Assembly: GCA_029262735.1 (NCBI GenBank)
Contig: JAJCYY010000019.1
Location: 78,624-142,623 of the forward strand
Direction: 5' to 3'
From: Chloroflexota bacterium
Lineage (GTDB): Bacteria > Chloroflexota > Dehalococcoidia > Lucifugimonadales > Lucifugimonadaceae
Length of the DNA: 64,000 nucleotides
The first letter of the stretch is position 1, and each line of letters begins with the position of its first letter. Under the pieces are notes generated by a model. The model saw only the letters and a list, made by a program, of their open reading frames with translations. It was not told where the DNA came from and did not search any database. The position numbers and the translations under genes are program-made. Positions 16,970-25,725 of this stretch are shown here, one piece after another.

Positions 16970-19900
16970 TTAGTTGACCGGAGTGATCACGATGTCGCCG
17001 AACGTGACGTCGGTGTGGTGCGCAATCAGAAGCAGCGAACCCGCTGATATCGTCTCGGTGTTGCGGATCTTCTCCACAAGCCATCCGGCGGGCTCGTTCT
17101 GTCCCTGGACCCATACCTTCTTGCGGTACCAGTTGTCGGTGCCGATCGTCTCGACCTCTACCTTGAACATGTATGTGACGCCCAGCTGCAGCACGAGACC
17201 GCTGTTGTCTTTGAGCGAGTCACCGTTGCCGGAGAAGTTGGAAGAGTGGCCTCCAGCCGCATCCCACACGTACCATGCCTCGTTGCCGTAGGGCTTCCAT
17301 CCGCAGATAGGCTGCACACAGGTGACCGGGTTGTTGGTGTGGCCCTCCCACCTGAGCACGATTCCCACTCCACAGCACCAGTTCCCGGTAGGATCGTAGT
17401 CATGAACGGTAATCGGCACCGTGGCCGTAAAGTCGTTCCAGGTCATGTCGCCGATAGCGAGCAGCCGATCGTATCCAATATCGTCTGTTGTCACACCGTT
17501 CGGGACGACAGACCATTCGCCGTCAACCACCTGGACCGCATCCTGGATGTCGGTAACGGTGTCCCAGTCAATCGAATATGTGGTTGGCCAGAAGTTCCGC
17601 CCAGGGTAGTTGACCGTCATAGAACTTTGCACAGCGTCCCCGGTGGTGTCGGTTGCCGTAACCACGATCAGGTTGGCGCCGACAACGAGGTCGTCAAAGC
17701 TCAGCTGAAGATTGAAATCTCCGGCGTTGGCGAGGCGGCGTCCGTCAGGCCCGACCGAAACGGTCTGCTCCGGCCCACCATTGAGTGAGTACGTTAGCGA
17801 TCCGATGCCATCGGGGTCGAACGCATTACCGAGCACGTCCGCGAAGATCTGCGGCCTGCCGACATTGTTAAATTTCTGGTCGTCGCCGTAGAAGAAGGTG
17901 ATTATCCCGTCGCTGGGATCCTTCACCTCGATCTGGACCACTACGGTCCCGGTGTTTGTAGTGGCATCCGAGGCGATGTAGGAGAAGGAGTCCGGTCCCA
18001 GGTATCCGGCGTCCGGCGTGTACGTCAGGTTGGGGGCTGTTCCGGTGAGTACGCCGTTCGTTGGCTCGGCCGTTATCTGGAACGAGAGCGGGTCGTTGTC
18101 GGCATCGAAGACGTCAAGGACTATTGCGAGCGCTTCGTCGATGTCGGTGTCCACGGACTGGGGATTGCCGACGGGCGGGTCGTTGATGGCGTTGACAGTT
18201 ATCGTGACGGTTGCGGGCGCTGAAGGCTCGTACAGATCTCTCGCCTGGTATGTGAAGGAATCGACTCCTGAGAAGTCCGGCGCCGGTGTGTAGGTGAAGG
18301 AGCCGTCGGCGTTCAGCGTGACTGAGCCATTGCTCGGAGCCGTGACAAGTTCCGCAACTATTGGATCGCTTTCCGGATCGGAATCGTTCGCCAGTACCCC
18401 GACAGCCGGGACGTTCAGCACGTTGTCTTCATCGACGCCGTAGGCGTCGTCCAGTGCCAGCGGTGCATCGTTCAGCTCGAATACCGTTATCGAAACCGTC
18501 GCCTCGTTGCTGGTCGATACCGCATCGGACACGGTGAAGGTAAATGCGTCCGGTCCAAAGTAACCGGCGGTTGGCGTGTAGATAAGGTCCGGGGCGGTTC
18601 CGCTCAGGGTACCGTGGGCCGGGTCCGTAAAGTCGTATGTGAGTGGTTCGCTGTCGGGGTCTGTGGCCGTCAGCGTCACCCCGCCTGACGAGTCCTGCTC
18701 GACGATCAGCAAGCCCGCGTTAGCGACCGGCACGTCGTTGACGGGATCGATCGTTATCGACACCGTCGCCGCAGACGAGCTGTCGACGCCGTCTGATGCG
18801 AGGTAGGTGAACGAGTCCGAGCCATTGAAGTTGGTGTCAGGGTCAAATGAGAATGAGCCGTCGCTGTTGAGCGTCAGAGCGCCGTTCGACGGGCCGGTCT
18901 CCAGGATTGCGGTCAGCGGATCGCCACCGGCATCGACATCGTTCCCGAGGACACCCGGAGCTGCGACGTTGAGAACGGTGTCCTCATCGGTCGAGTAGGC
19001 GTCATCAGATGCGATTGGAATCGTAGGCTGAACATCTCTGAAGTAGTCGACAACCGCGGTGTGCGCGGGCCCGTTGACGTTCCCGGCATAGACACCGAGC
19101 TTGCTCAGGGCGAACGCCTGGTTGAATGTGGTCAGCGTCAGCCATGTGGTGCCGTTTGTAGATCGCTCGAAGGTCCAGGTGTCGCCCAATCGGCCTACCC
19201 GCAGGTACGACGTTGCAGCGGCCGCTATGGACTGCGAATGGATTGCGCTGGCGGTTCCCGCAACCGGGTCGATCACCGCAACGAAGGCGAACACACTCGA
19301 GCCGTTGGTGTAGTTGCCGAACCTGAGAAAGGTCCCGTTGCTCTGCTCCGCAAGAATTCCCTGGAGCTGGTACTTCTCAGTTAGAGATGAGTCGAACCTG
19401 GCCTCGACTTCGAAGTCGCCATCCGCAACCGACTGCATCAGGCGCGGGGCATTTACGTCGTCGTCCCAGAGGTTGTGATTTGTGTCCACCGGAACCGATA
19501 TCGAGGCAGTGCTGCCATCCAGCGTCAGCGTGCTATCACCGGCAGGATCATCGAAGGTCCAGAACGAAGACAGCGTCGTACTGTCGAACTCGTCCGAATC
19601 CACTCCGGTGGCGTTCATGGTGATCTGAACCACCGCAGGGTCGCCGGTCGAAATGGCGTCTGAAGCTGTGAATGTGAAGGAGTCCGGGCCGAGGTAACCG
19701 GCGTTGGGCGTGTATACGACGTTTGGCGCTGTTCCAGTCACAATGCCGTTCGCAGGCTGAGTAGCCGCCGAGAAGGTGATCGGGTCACCCTCAACGTCGA
19801 CCGCGGCAAGGACGATCGCAACGGGAGCATCTGGGCTTGTGCTTCTCGTCTGGCCGAAAGCGGCCGGAGCGTCGTTAACGGCATCCACCGTGATACTGAC

Positions 19901-22900
19901 GGTCGCGGTCGTCGAGGTCTCGTACTGATCGCTCGCCTGGTATGTAAATGAGTCGGCTCCGCTGAATTCAGGGTCAGGCGTGTAGGTGAACGAGCCGTCG
20001 CCGTTCAGGACTACCGTTCCGTTAACTGGCTCGGTCACCAGTTCAGCGGTCATCGGGTCACCGTCAGGATCGGAGTCGTTGCCGAGTACCCCTGCTGACG
20101 CAACGTTGAGTACGAGGTCTTCATCAACGCTGTAGGCATCGTTCACTACGACAGGCGGGCTGTTCAGCACATGCACGAAGAGCGAGACCGTCGCCACGTC
20201 TGATGAGAAGGCAGCGTCGGAAGCAGTGAACTCAAATGAATCTGGACCAAGGTAGCCAGGATCGGGTGTGTAGGTCAGGTCGGGAGCCTGACCGCTCAGA
20301 ACCCCGTTGACCGGTCCGGTGGTCACAGCAAAGTCGAGGGGGTCTCCGTCACCATCTGACCCCGTCAAGGTCACCGCCAGGTTCGAGTCCACCTCAACGA
20401 AAGCAAACTGGTCGTCTGCGACTGGTACGTCTGCCACGGACGCCACGCCGATGGAGACGTTGGCGACCAACGACGTCGTTGTGCCATCTGTCGCACGGTA
20501 CGTGAATGCGTCCGAGCCATTGAAATTGGGGTCAGGCGTGTAGGTGAAAGAGCCATCGGCATTCAGCGTCAGCGCGCCGTTGGTGGGACCAGTCTCCAAC
20601 AGCGCCGTCATCGGGTCACCCTCGGGGTCTGTGTCGTTGCCGAGCACGCCCGGGGCGGCAACGTCGAGGACGACATCTTCATCGACGGCAAATGTGTCAG
20701 GCTGTGCCGTTGTGATGAAGGGCGTCACGTCCCTGAAGTAGTCAACTATTCCGGTGTGAGCAGGGCCTTGCAGATTGCCCGCATAGAAGCCGAGCTCTGT
20801 CGACACAAATGCTTCATCGAATACCGTGATGACCTGCCAGTTGGAGCCGTCCGAAGACCGCTGCACCGTCCAGGTGTTGTCGGCTCGCCCCACCTTCAAA
20901 TGCTCGGCCGGTGAGCTTGGCAACGAATCATCGTGGATTACGACGGCGGTTGCGGCGGCGGTGTCGATCCTGGCCACCATGAAGACCACAGTCGTGCCAT
21001 CGTGGCGATATTCGAACTTGATGTAGTTGTCCTGGTCCTGCTTGACCAGTGCGCCCTGAGTCTGGAATCTGCTGGTGAGAGAAGAGTCGAACTTGACTTC
21101 GACTTCGAAATCGCCGTCCGTGACGGGTTGCATGAGGCGGGGAGCGTCAATGCCCGTCGACCAGACGTTGTGGGAGGTGCCTGCCGCCATTGCGATAGAA
21201 GCAGCGGTGCCATTGAACGTCAGAGTTCCGTCACCCGCCGGGTTGACATAGGTCCAGTACGGGGCCAGGGAAGTTCCGTCGAACTCATCGGAGACGATCC
21301 CAACACCGGTTGCGACCATCTTGCGGACTTCGTAAGGCTCAAGCCCACGGCTGTACAGCCGGACTTCGTCGATAGCGCCGTCCCACGGGCTGTCTGTCGG
21401 CGTCGGAGGACGGCTGCCGATCCAAGTTTGGGCAGTCGCGTCTGTCGCAACCGTTCCGGTCTTGGGAGCGGAGCCAACATCCCGGCCATCGAGGAACAGG
21501 GTCATCCCGGCGCCGTCGTAGGTCGCCGCGACGTGCACCCACTGGCCCTGCTGCAGCGCACCGGAACTGGCGGTCAGGGTGTCGGTTACACCGTTCGCCT
21601 TCAGTTGGAGCCGAAGCCGGAGCTCACCCGCAACGTCAACCGTGCTGAGTGTCAGGACGTGGTCCTGGTCGAGTGGGCCAGAGGTTTTCGAGAATATGTG
21701 ACAGTCGCCGGTGGTGCAGTTGGCCAGGAGGTCCGGGCGAACCCAGGCGGTGACCGTGACGCCGTCTGTTGGACTGGCGACCGGCGTAACTTCCATTGTG
21801 CCAAGATCGATGTAGTCGTCTGCGCCGTCAAAATCGAAGGCGCTGAGACTGATGAGGCCGCCTGCTGGCAGAGCGCCGCTGACAACGCCGTCGTTACCGC
21901 CGCCAGAGTCGTCTACAGCTGTGCCGGCGTCGAAGCTCCAGTGAGCAAGCAGGCCCTGGTTGGTGCTGACGACCGTTATGTCGACCGTGGCCGGTGCGCT
22001 GGTGGCGGTCGCATCCGATGCCGTAAAGGTGAACGAATCGGTGACGACGTAGCTGGAACCCGGCGTGTATGTCACATTGGGCAGAGTTCCGGAGAGCGCG
22101 CCGTTCAGCGGCTGGTCGACGATTGCAAATGTCAACGCGTCACCATCATCGTCCTGGCCGGTCAGCGTGATCGGCAGAGGCGTGTCCTGGATTCCGACAA
22201 CCGACTGTGGAGTGGCTGTTGGAGCGTCCGGAACCGGGTTCACCGTGATGGTTACGGTTGCGGATGCTGGCGGCGAAGTACCGTCAGATGCTTCATATGT
22301 GAAGGTATCGACTCCATTGAAGTTTGGATCAGGCGTGTAGTCAAAGGAGCCATCTGCGTTCAGTGCTACCGCTCCGTTGACCGGAGAGGTCACGAGAGCG
22401 GCCGTAAGAGTGTCGCCCTCAGGATCGGTGTCGTTTGAGAGAACTCCGGGCAATGCGACGTTCAGGATCAGGTCTTCATCGATGTCATACGCGTCGTCCA
22501 GTGCCGTTATCTCGGAAGGCGGGGCGGGCGTGACATCTCGGAAGTAGTCGACAATGGATGTGTGCGAGGCTGCGCCCAGGTTGCCGGCATAGACTCCGAT
22601 TTCGCTCAGGGTGAACGCCTGGGTGAATGTGGTGAGGGACTGCCAGGCGGTTCCATCAACCGACCGCTCGAAGGTCCATGAGTCGCCCACTCTGACCAGG
22701 CGCAGGTACGACGTTGCGGCGGCCGATACGACCTGAGAGTGAATCGTGCTGGCGGTGCCTGCAACCGGGTCGACCAGGGCAACGAACGCGTAGACCTTCT
22801 TGCCGTTGCTGTAGTTTTCGAACCTGAGATAGGTGCTGCCGCCTTGCTTTGCAAGGATTCCTTGCATCTGGTACTTCTGCGTGACAGCGGAGTTGAACTT

Positions 22901-23245
22901 GACCTCAACCTCGAAGTCGCCGTTCGAAACCGGCTGCATGATGCGTGGCGCGTCTACGCCCGAAGACCAGAGGTTGTGATCGGCGCCCGATGGGGCAGTG
23001 ATGGAGGCCGTTCCGCCTCCGACAATGACGCTGCCGTCACCGAGTGGGTTGACGAAGGTCCAGGTTGGAGAAAGTGCGCCACCGTCGAACTCGTCAGAGA
23101 CGACTCCAGCCGGGCTGTTACCAGATAGGCGGGGTGCTGCCTGGACCATGAGCAGTCCCGTCAGGGCGAGCGCCATGCCTACGACGATGATTCGTCGTAT
23201 CTTTCGCGTCTTGTTGACGCCTATGCTCGCTACCGATTTACTCAT
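16970..23245 (-). CDS. Giant exported modular protein: lectin-like, LamG and cadherin/VCBS-like repeats
   Basis: 2091 residues. A basic N-terminus and a hydrophobic stretch (about 17-36, ending VQAAP) form a signal peptide. Modules in order: lectin-like (DUF1349-like) domain 47-240; two Ig/cadherin-like repeats 248-426; LamG-type concanavalin domain 432-645 (AHWSFDAGTAVDDSG, WVHVAATYDGAGMTLFLDG); second lectin-like domain 650-842; four repeats 847-1211; third lectin-like domain 1215-1407; four repeats 1411-1775; an Ig-like linker 1776-1880; a C-terminal domain 1885-2091 with four Cys. The repeats alternate between a long type with VDED, GVLGNDTDPEGD and a short type with YLGPDSFTFTASDA. Asp-rich loops suggest calcium binding. 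No LPXTG, outer-membrane or S-layer anchor was seen. Likely a secreted or surface adhesin/glycan-binding protein; it lies beside glycan clusters and may be a substrate of glycosylation (inference). Confidence 0.88.
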   Translation of the reverse strand: MSKSVASIGVNKTRKIRRIIVVGMALALTGLLMVQAAPRLSGNSPAGVVSDEFDGGALSPTWTFVNPLGDGSVIVGGGTASITAPSGADHNLWSSGVDAPRIMQPVSNGDFEVEVKFNSAVTQKYQMQGILAKQGGSTYLRFENYSNGKKVYAFVALVDPVAGTASTIHSQVVSAAATSYLRLVRVGDSWTFERSVDGTAWQSLTTFTQAFTLSEIGVYAGNLGAASHTSIVDYFRDVTPAPPSEITALDDAYDIDEDLILNVALPGVLSNDTDPEGDTLTAALVTSPVNGAVALNADGSFDYTPDPNFNGVDTFTYEASDGTSPPASATVTITVNPVPDAPTATPQSVVGIQDTPLPITLTGQDDDGDALTFAIVDQPLNGALSGTLPNVTYTPGSSYVVTDSFTFTASDATATSAPATVDITVVSTNQGLLAHWSFDAGTAVDDSGGGNDGVVSGALPAGGLISLSAFDFDGADDYIDLGTMEVTPVASPTDGVTVTAWVRPDLLANCTTGDCHIFSKTSGPLDQDHVLTLSTVDVAGELRLRLQLKANGVTDTLTASSGALQQGQWVHVAATYDGAGMTLFLDGRDVGSAPKTGTVATDATAQTWIGSRPPTPTDSPWDGAIDEVRLYSRGLEPYEVRKMVATGVGIVSDEFDGTSLAPYWTYVNPAGDGTLTFNGTAASIAMAAGTSHNVWSTGIDAPRLMQPVTDGDFEVEVKFDSSLTSRFQTQGALVKQDQDNYIKFEYRHDGTTVVFMVARIDTAAATAVVIHDDSLPSSPAEHLKVGRADNTWTVQRSSDGSNWQVITVFDEAFVSTELGFYAGNLQGPAHTGIVDYFRDVTPFITTAQPDTFAVDEDVVLDVAAPGVLGNDTDPEGDPMTALLETGPTNGALTLNADGSFTYTPDPNFNGSDAFTYRATDGTTTSLVANVSIGVASVADVPVADDQFAFVEVDSNLAVTLTGSDGDGDPLDFAVTTGPVNGVLSGQAPDLTYTPDPGYLGPDSFEFTASDAAFSSDVATVSLFVHVLNSPPVVVNDAYSVDEDLVLNVASAGVLGNDSDPDGDPMTAELVTEPVNGTVVLNGDGSFTYTPDPEFSGADSFTYQASDQYETSTTATVSITVDAVNDAPAAFGQTRSTSPDAPVAIVLAAVDVEGDPITFSAATQPANGIVTGTAPNVVYTPNAGYLGPDSFTFTASDAISTGDPAVVQITMNATGVDSDEFDSTTLSSFWTFDDPAGDSTLTLDGSTASISVPVDTNHNLWDDDVNAPRLMQSVADGDFEVEARFDSSLTEKYQLQGILAEQSNGTFLRFGNYTNGSSVFAFVAVIDPVAGTASAIHSQSIAAAATSYLRVGRLGDTWTFERSTNGTTWLTLTTFNQAFALSKLGVYAGNVNGPAHTAVVDYFRDVQPTIPIASDDAYSTDEDTVLNVAAPGVLGNDVDAGGDPLTAILETGPSNGALTLNSDGSFSFDPDTNFNGSDSFTYLASDGVDSSSAATVSITIDPVNDVPVANAGLLIVEQDSSGGVTLTATDPDSEPLTYDFTDPAHGTLSGTAPDLIYTPTAGYFGPDAFTFTVSDAVSTSNEATVSITVFELNDAPLALDDAYGVDEDNVLNVPAVGVLANDSDPESDPIVAELVTAPSNGSVTLNADGSFTYTPAPDFSGVDSFTYQARDLYEPSAPATVTITVNAINDPPVGNPQSVDTDIDEALAIVLDVFDADNDPLSFQITAEPTNGVLTGTAPNLTYTPDAGYLGPDSFSYIASDATTNTGTVVVQIEVKDPSDGIITFFYGDDQKFNNVGRPQIFADVLGNAFDPDGIGSLTYSLNGGPEQTVSVGPDGRRLANAGDFNLQLSFDDLVVGANLIVVTATDTTGDAVQSSMTVNYPGRNFWPTTYSIDWDTVTDIQDAVQVVDGEWSVVPNGVTTDDIGYDRLLAIGDMTWNDFTATVPITVHDYDPTGNWCCGVGIVLRWEGHTNNPVTCVQPICGWKPYGNEAWYVWDAAGGHSSNFSGNGDSLKDNSGLVLQLGVTYMFKVEVETIGTDNWYRKKVWVQGQNEPAGWLVEKIRNTETISAGSLLLIAHHTDVTFGDIVITPVN
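17921..22504 (-). repeat. Ten tandem cadherin/VCBS-like repeats inside the giant gene
   Basis: Repeats of about 85-90 residues at protein positions 248-337, 341-426, 847-935, 940-1026, 1033-1122, 1126-1211, 1411-1500, 1504-1589, 1596-1685 and 1690-1775. Odd ones share DDAYxVDED, PGVLGNDxDPxGD and LNADGSFTYTPDPNFNGxDSFTY; even ones share LTFxxxxxPxNGxLSGTAPxLTYTPxxGYLGPDSFTFTASDA. The alternation implies that pairs, not single repeats, were duplicated. Confidence 0.8.
19025..23107 (-). repeat. Three copies of a lectin-like module in the giant gene
   Basis: Copies at 22526-23107, 20720-21298 and 19025-19603 (about 193 residues each). All contain SDEFDxxxLxxxWTxxxPxGD, APRxMQxVxxGDFEVE, YLRxGRxGDxWTFERS-like lines and end with HTxxVDYFRDV. 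Copies one and three resemble each other more than the middle copy does. Confidence 0.8.
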
Positions 23246-23544
23246 AATCTATCGACAAATGCCGCTGGGCAGAGGATTTTCAATCAACTCTGGCAGCAAA
23301 TCCTTCACAAGCTATCAACCGTTCTCACTGAGGACAAGAACAAATGGGCTCACGGACAGTAACATTCCATGAATATTTGAGATAGAGCCAATCGGGTCAA
23401 CCTGCTGCTGGCGCATCGGGGCAATTTGTTAGCCAGCTCGAAGTAGCGCATTGCCGGTGAGCAGTTCTGTGAGTTCACGGACGCTCATGTGGCAGATTGA
23501 GTTGAGATGGGCGAGAGCCGGATGACGGGCGCTGAACGGGCGAA

Positions 23545-24273
23545 CTAATCGCCGCGCTCCTGTCCGCTCATCCCGGCTTCGAGCAGCTCCAGGAGCCGCT
23601 TGGCCTGCTCTGGCGACCCTTCCACCAACCGAATGTGCTCACTCGCAAACTCGCTCATGGGCATCCGTCCGTCGGCCGCCTCGATTAGCGGGACGTAGCT
23701 GGTCGCCACAATCGCCTCCGGATTCTCACATGGACCGTAAAGCACCTGCGTCTCGCCGTCGGACACGCTGACCGCAAACTGCTCGTCGTCTATAAGCAAC
23801 TCAATTCGCAGACTGTCCGATCCGTCGATAACCGATTTCAGTGCCATCTTGAGCGTGACAGCAACGGTTCGCAGGTTCCCCGGCCTTGTCACCTCATCCT
23901 CAGGCGGGAACTGGGATCCGAAGCCGGCAAGTGCGAACAGCAGCGGCCCGGTTGAGGCGCCGAGCTCAGTCAGTTCATAGATTGACACGTTGTAGCCGGG
24001 CGATCCCCGGCGTACCAATCCCGTCGACTCAAGCTCTCGCAGCCGCTCGGTGAGCAGGTTGGGCGCAACTCCCGGCAGGCTCGCCTGAAGGTCAGAGAAA
24101 CGTGCCGGTCCTGCGTGCAGATCGCGAAGAATGAGCAGGGTCCATTTGTCGCCAACCCGGTCCAGACCGCGGGCGATGGGGCAAAGGAGTTTGTATCGAC
24201 GTGAAGTTTTCAGGGCAGTCCTCGTATCGGTGCTCGGGTCATGAAGAGCGCATACCGGTTGCAGGCAGTTCAA
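23545..24273 (-). CDS. HxlR-family transcriptional regulator with C-terminal extension
   Basis: 242 residues. Winged-helix HxlR domain at about 28-115: CPIARGLDRVGDKWTLLILRDL, RFSDLQASLPGVAPNLLTERLRELESTGLV, then a YELTELG wing. HxlR proteins are dimeric one-component regulators, often of stress or redox genes, with a conserved N-terminal Cys (here Cys31). Residues 125-230 form an extra domain with alternating strands and helices that looks like an SCP2/sterol-carrier-type ligand-binding fold, though this is uncertain. The first codon is TTG at 24273, without a clear ribosome-binding site, so the N-terminus may be shorter. It is divergent from the carbonic anhydrase gene, with its own promoter and a three-part repeat between them, so autoregulation and control of the anhydrase are likely. 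Confidence 0.85.
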   Translation of the reverse strand: MNCLQPVCALHDPSTDTRTALKTSRRYKLLCPIARGLDRVGDKWTLLILRDLHAGPARFSDLQASLPGVAPNLLTERLRELESTGLVRRGSPGYNVSIYELTELGASTGPLLFALAGFGSQFPPEDEVTRPGNLRTVAVTLKMALKSVIDGSDSLRIELLIDDEQFAVSVSDGETQVLYGPCENPEAIVATSYVPLIEAADGRMPMSEFASEHIRLVEGSPEQAKRLLELLEAGMSGQERGD

Positions 24274-24316
24274 CAGGCGGCCGGTGGTGCAGTTCGCGAG
24301 TTGATGCTTGAAAAAA

Positions 24317-24342
24317 TATAGTGAATACTATAAATTATATAG
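24317..24342. promoter_or_regulatory. Triple half-site operator between HxlR and carbonic anhydrase genes
   Basis: TATAGT (24317-24322), ACTATA (24327-24332) and TATAG (24338-24342) alternate in orientation with 10-11 base spacing, one helical turn each. Sites one and two form TATAGT-GAAT-ACTATA; sites two and three form CTATA-AATTA-TATAG. The array overlaps the -10 of the HxlR promoter. Binding by HxlR is inference. Confidence 0.6.
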
Positions 24343-24363
24343 CAACAAGGCTGTAACCCGCAA
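24334..24363 (-). promoter_or_regulatory. Promoter of the HxlR gene
   Basis: On the minus strand, TTGCGG (24358-24363) and a perfect TATAAT (24334-24339) are 18 bases apart. The -10 lies within the operator array, which would allow autorepression. Confidence 0.5.
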
Positions 24364-24378
24364 ATATGGAGGATTCAG

Positions 24379-24915
24379 ATGAGCAACTTTAACCAGCTAT
24401 TGGACCGTAACGTCAACTACACCAGGGGCTTCTCACACGGTTCGTTGCAGATAATGCCGAAATTACCGACGGTTGTCCTGACCTGCGTTGATGCCCGCGT
24501 TGACCCCGCGCACTTCCTCGGAATCGAGCCCGGTGAAGTTGTCGTCATCAGAAATCTCGGTGGCCGTGTCGACGATTCGGTGATCGAGTCTGTGGCGATA
24601 CTTGACTCTCTGGCCAAGCGATTCGCCGGTGAAGAGGCTGCAATCGAGGTTGCCGTGATCCATCACAACGACTGCGGAGTGTCCAGGTTCTCGAACCCTC
24701 AACTGCAACAGGCTCTCGCGCAGCGGATTAAGCGGGAGGCCTCTGAGATTCAGGAGATGGCAATTGGCGACCCGCACGAGAGCGCCAGCATGGACGCCGA
24801 CCGCTTGAACGCATCGCCTCTGCTTAATCCAACTGTAAAAGCGACCGGATACGTTTATGACGTTACAACGGGCAGCCTGGAGAAGGCTGGCTCGCTAGCG
24901 ACCTCAAATGCTTGA
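24379..24915 (+). CDS. Beta-class carbonic anhydrase
   Basis: 178 residues, interconverts CO2 and bicarbonate with a Zn ion. The metal site is complete: Cys36 and the Asp38-Arg40 dyad in TCVDAR, and His96 with Cys99 in HHNDCG. GIEPGEVVVIRNLGGRV and the C-terminal GYVYDVTTGSLEKA are also typical of the short beta-CA forms. It starts at ATG 24379 with GGAGG eight bases ahead. It is divergently transcribed from an HxlR regulator across an operator-like array, so expression is probably regulated and not constitutive. A single gene, closed by a stem-loop at 24958-24987. Confidence 0.93.
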   Translation: MSNFNQLLDRNVNYTRGFSHGSLQIMPKLPTVVLTCVDARVDPAHFLGIEPGEVVVIRNLGGRVDDSVIESVAILDSLAKRFAGEEAAIEVAVIHHNDCGVSRFSNPQLQQALAQRIKREASEIQEMAIGDPHESASMDADRLNASPLLNPTVKATGYVYDVTTGSLEKAGSLATSNA

Positions 24916-24957
24916 AGGAAATTGGCACGGGCGGCCTGAATAGCCCGGGTTTGGCTC

Positions 24958-24987
24958 GCTGATCCCGGTGCGGACGCCGGGATCAGC
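24958..24987. terminator. Stem-loop in the convergent gap after carbonic anhydrase
   Basis: GCTGATCCCGG and CCGGGATCAGC, 11-base perfect stem with an 8-base loop. One arm covers the stop codon of the convergent zinc-ribbon gene. T runs are short on both sides, so termination is probable but not certain. Confidence 0.5.
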
Positions 24988-25213
24988 CTTCGTCCTGGTC
25001 GCGGCTCGATCGCCTGATCTGTTGCGGAGAGGTCCCGCCGGGATCCTCTTCGTCGGACCAGTCGCAGTTTGTGCAGTATTCGTAACTGCTGTGCCGGTCC
25101 ATGTACGTTACGATCGACTCAGCGTTGCATTCCGGGCAGGTGTTGTCCAGGGTCACCGAATCGTCCGGTTCGTTGCCACCTTCAGCAGGAAGTGGCTCGA
25201 ATGACTGGGCCAT
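24983..25213 (-). CDS. Small zinc-ribbon protein
   Basis: 76 residues from ATG 25213, which has GAGAG eight bases ahead (a longer start at 25249 is possible). Two Cys pairs, CPEC and CTNC, spaced by about 20 residues form one zinc ribbon; SYEYCTNCDWSDEE resembles RNA-polymerase-subunit or TFIIS-like ribbons. The N-terminus is acidic, the C-terminus polar and probably disordered. Function unknown. It converges with the carbonic anhydrase gene. Confidence 0.6.
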   Translation of the reverse strand: MAQSFEPLPAEGGNEPDDSVTLDNTCPECNAESIVTYMDRHSSYEYCTNCDWSDEEDPGGTSPQQIRRSSRDQDEG

Positions 25214-25725
25214 TTCGTTTCTCTCAACCACTCGCCGGGCCACCTGCATAACGGCGAGATCGGTCTGGGCTTTTGTCTCAGGCCAGCGGTTCGGCCTGAT
25301 GTGACGAAATTAGCAAGGCTGGTACCACTCAGCAACATCTTCAGACGAAGAGATTGGCCTGCTGAGGGTGGTACTTTTGAGCCGGTTTCAGATAGCGGGG
25401 TCAGCCCTGTACCGGCCTCGACGATCTGCTCCGGCGCAGGCTTTCCGCTTGCGCGATGCCCGCTATTCGCTCATTGAGTTGCCGCGTCTCGCCACCGTTC
25501 TTTGCTTTGTCACGGAGTCCGTTAGGTGAAATCCCTGATGAAACTGTGACCAGCCGGTCACTACACTTCCAACGTAGCCACATTGAATCGACCGATACGG
25601 TCCCTACTACGGGCGAAATTGGGGTCGTACTCGGCCAGGTTCAAAAGATGACCGTGCAGGCTGACGGACCGCAGTCCGGATTCATTCAAAGCCTGTAGAT
25701 ACAGGGCACCCAGAGGTATTCGTAG
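25214..25725. other. Intergenic region ahead of cheX
   Basis: 512 bases. Short open frames on both strands show no family signature or ribosome-binding site; none was called. It should hold the promoters of the zinc-ribbon gene and of cheX. Confidence 0.35.

Noticed and set aside
20933..22438. 501-codon open frame antisense to the giant gene
   Set aside because: It runs opposite a repeat-rich, high-GC coding sequence whose protein is clearly structured; the antisense product has no fold or motif.
17921..22504. Regular long repeats considered as a CRISPR or mobile array
   Set aside because: They are protein-domain repeats in one open frame with diverged DNA and no spacer structure.
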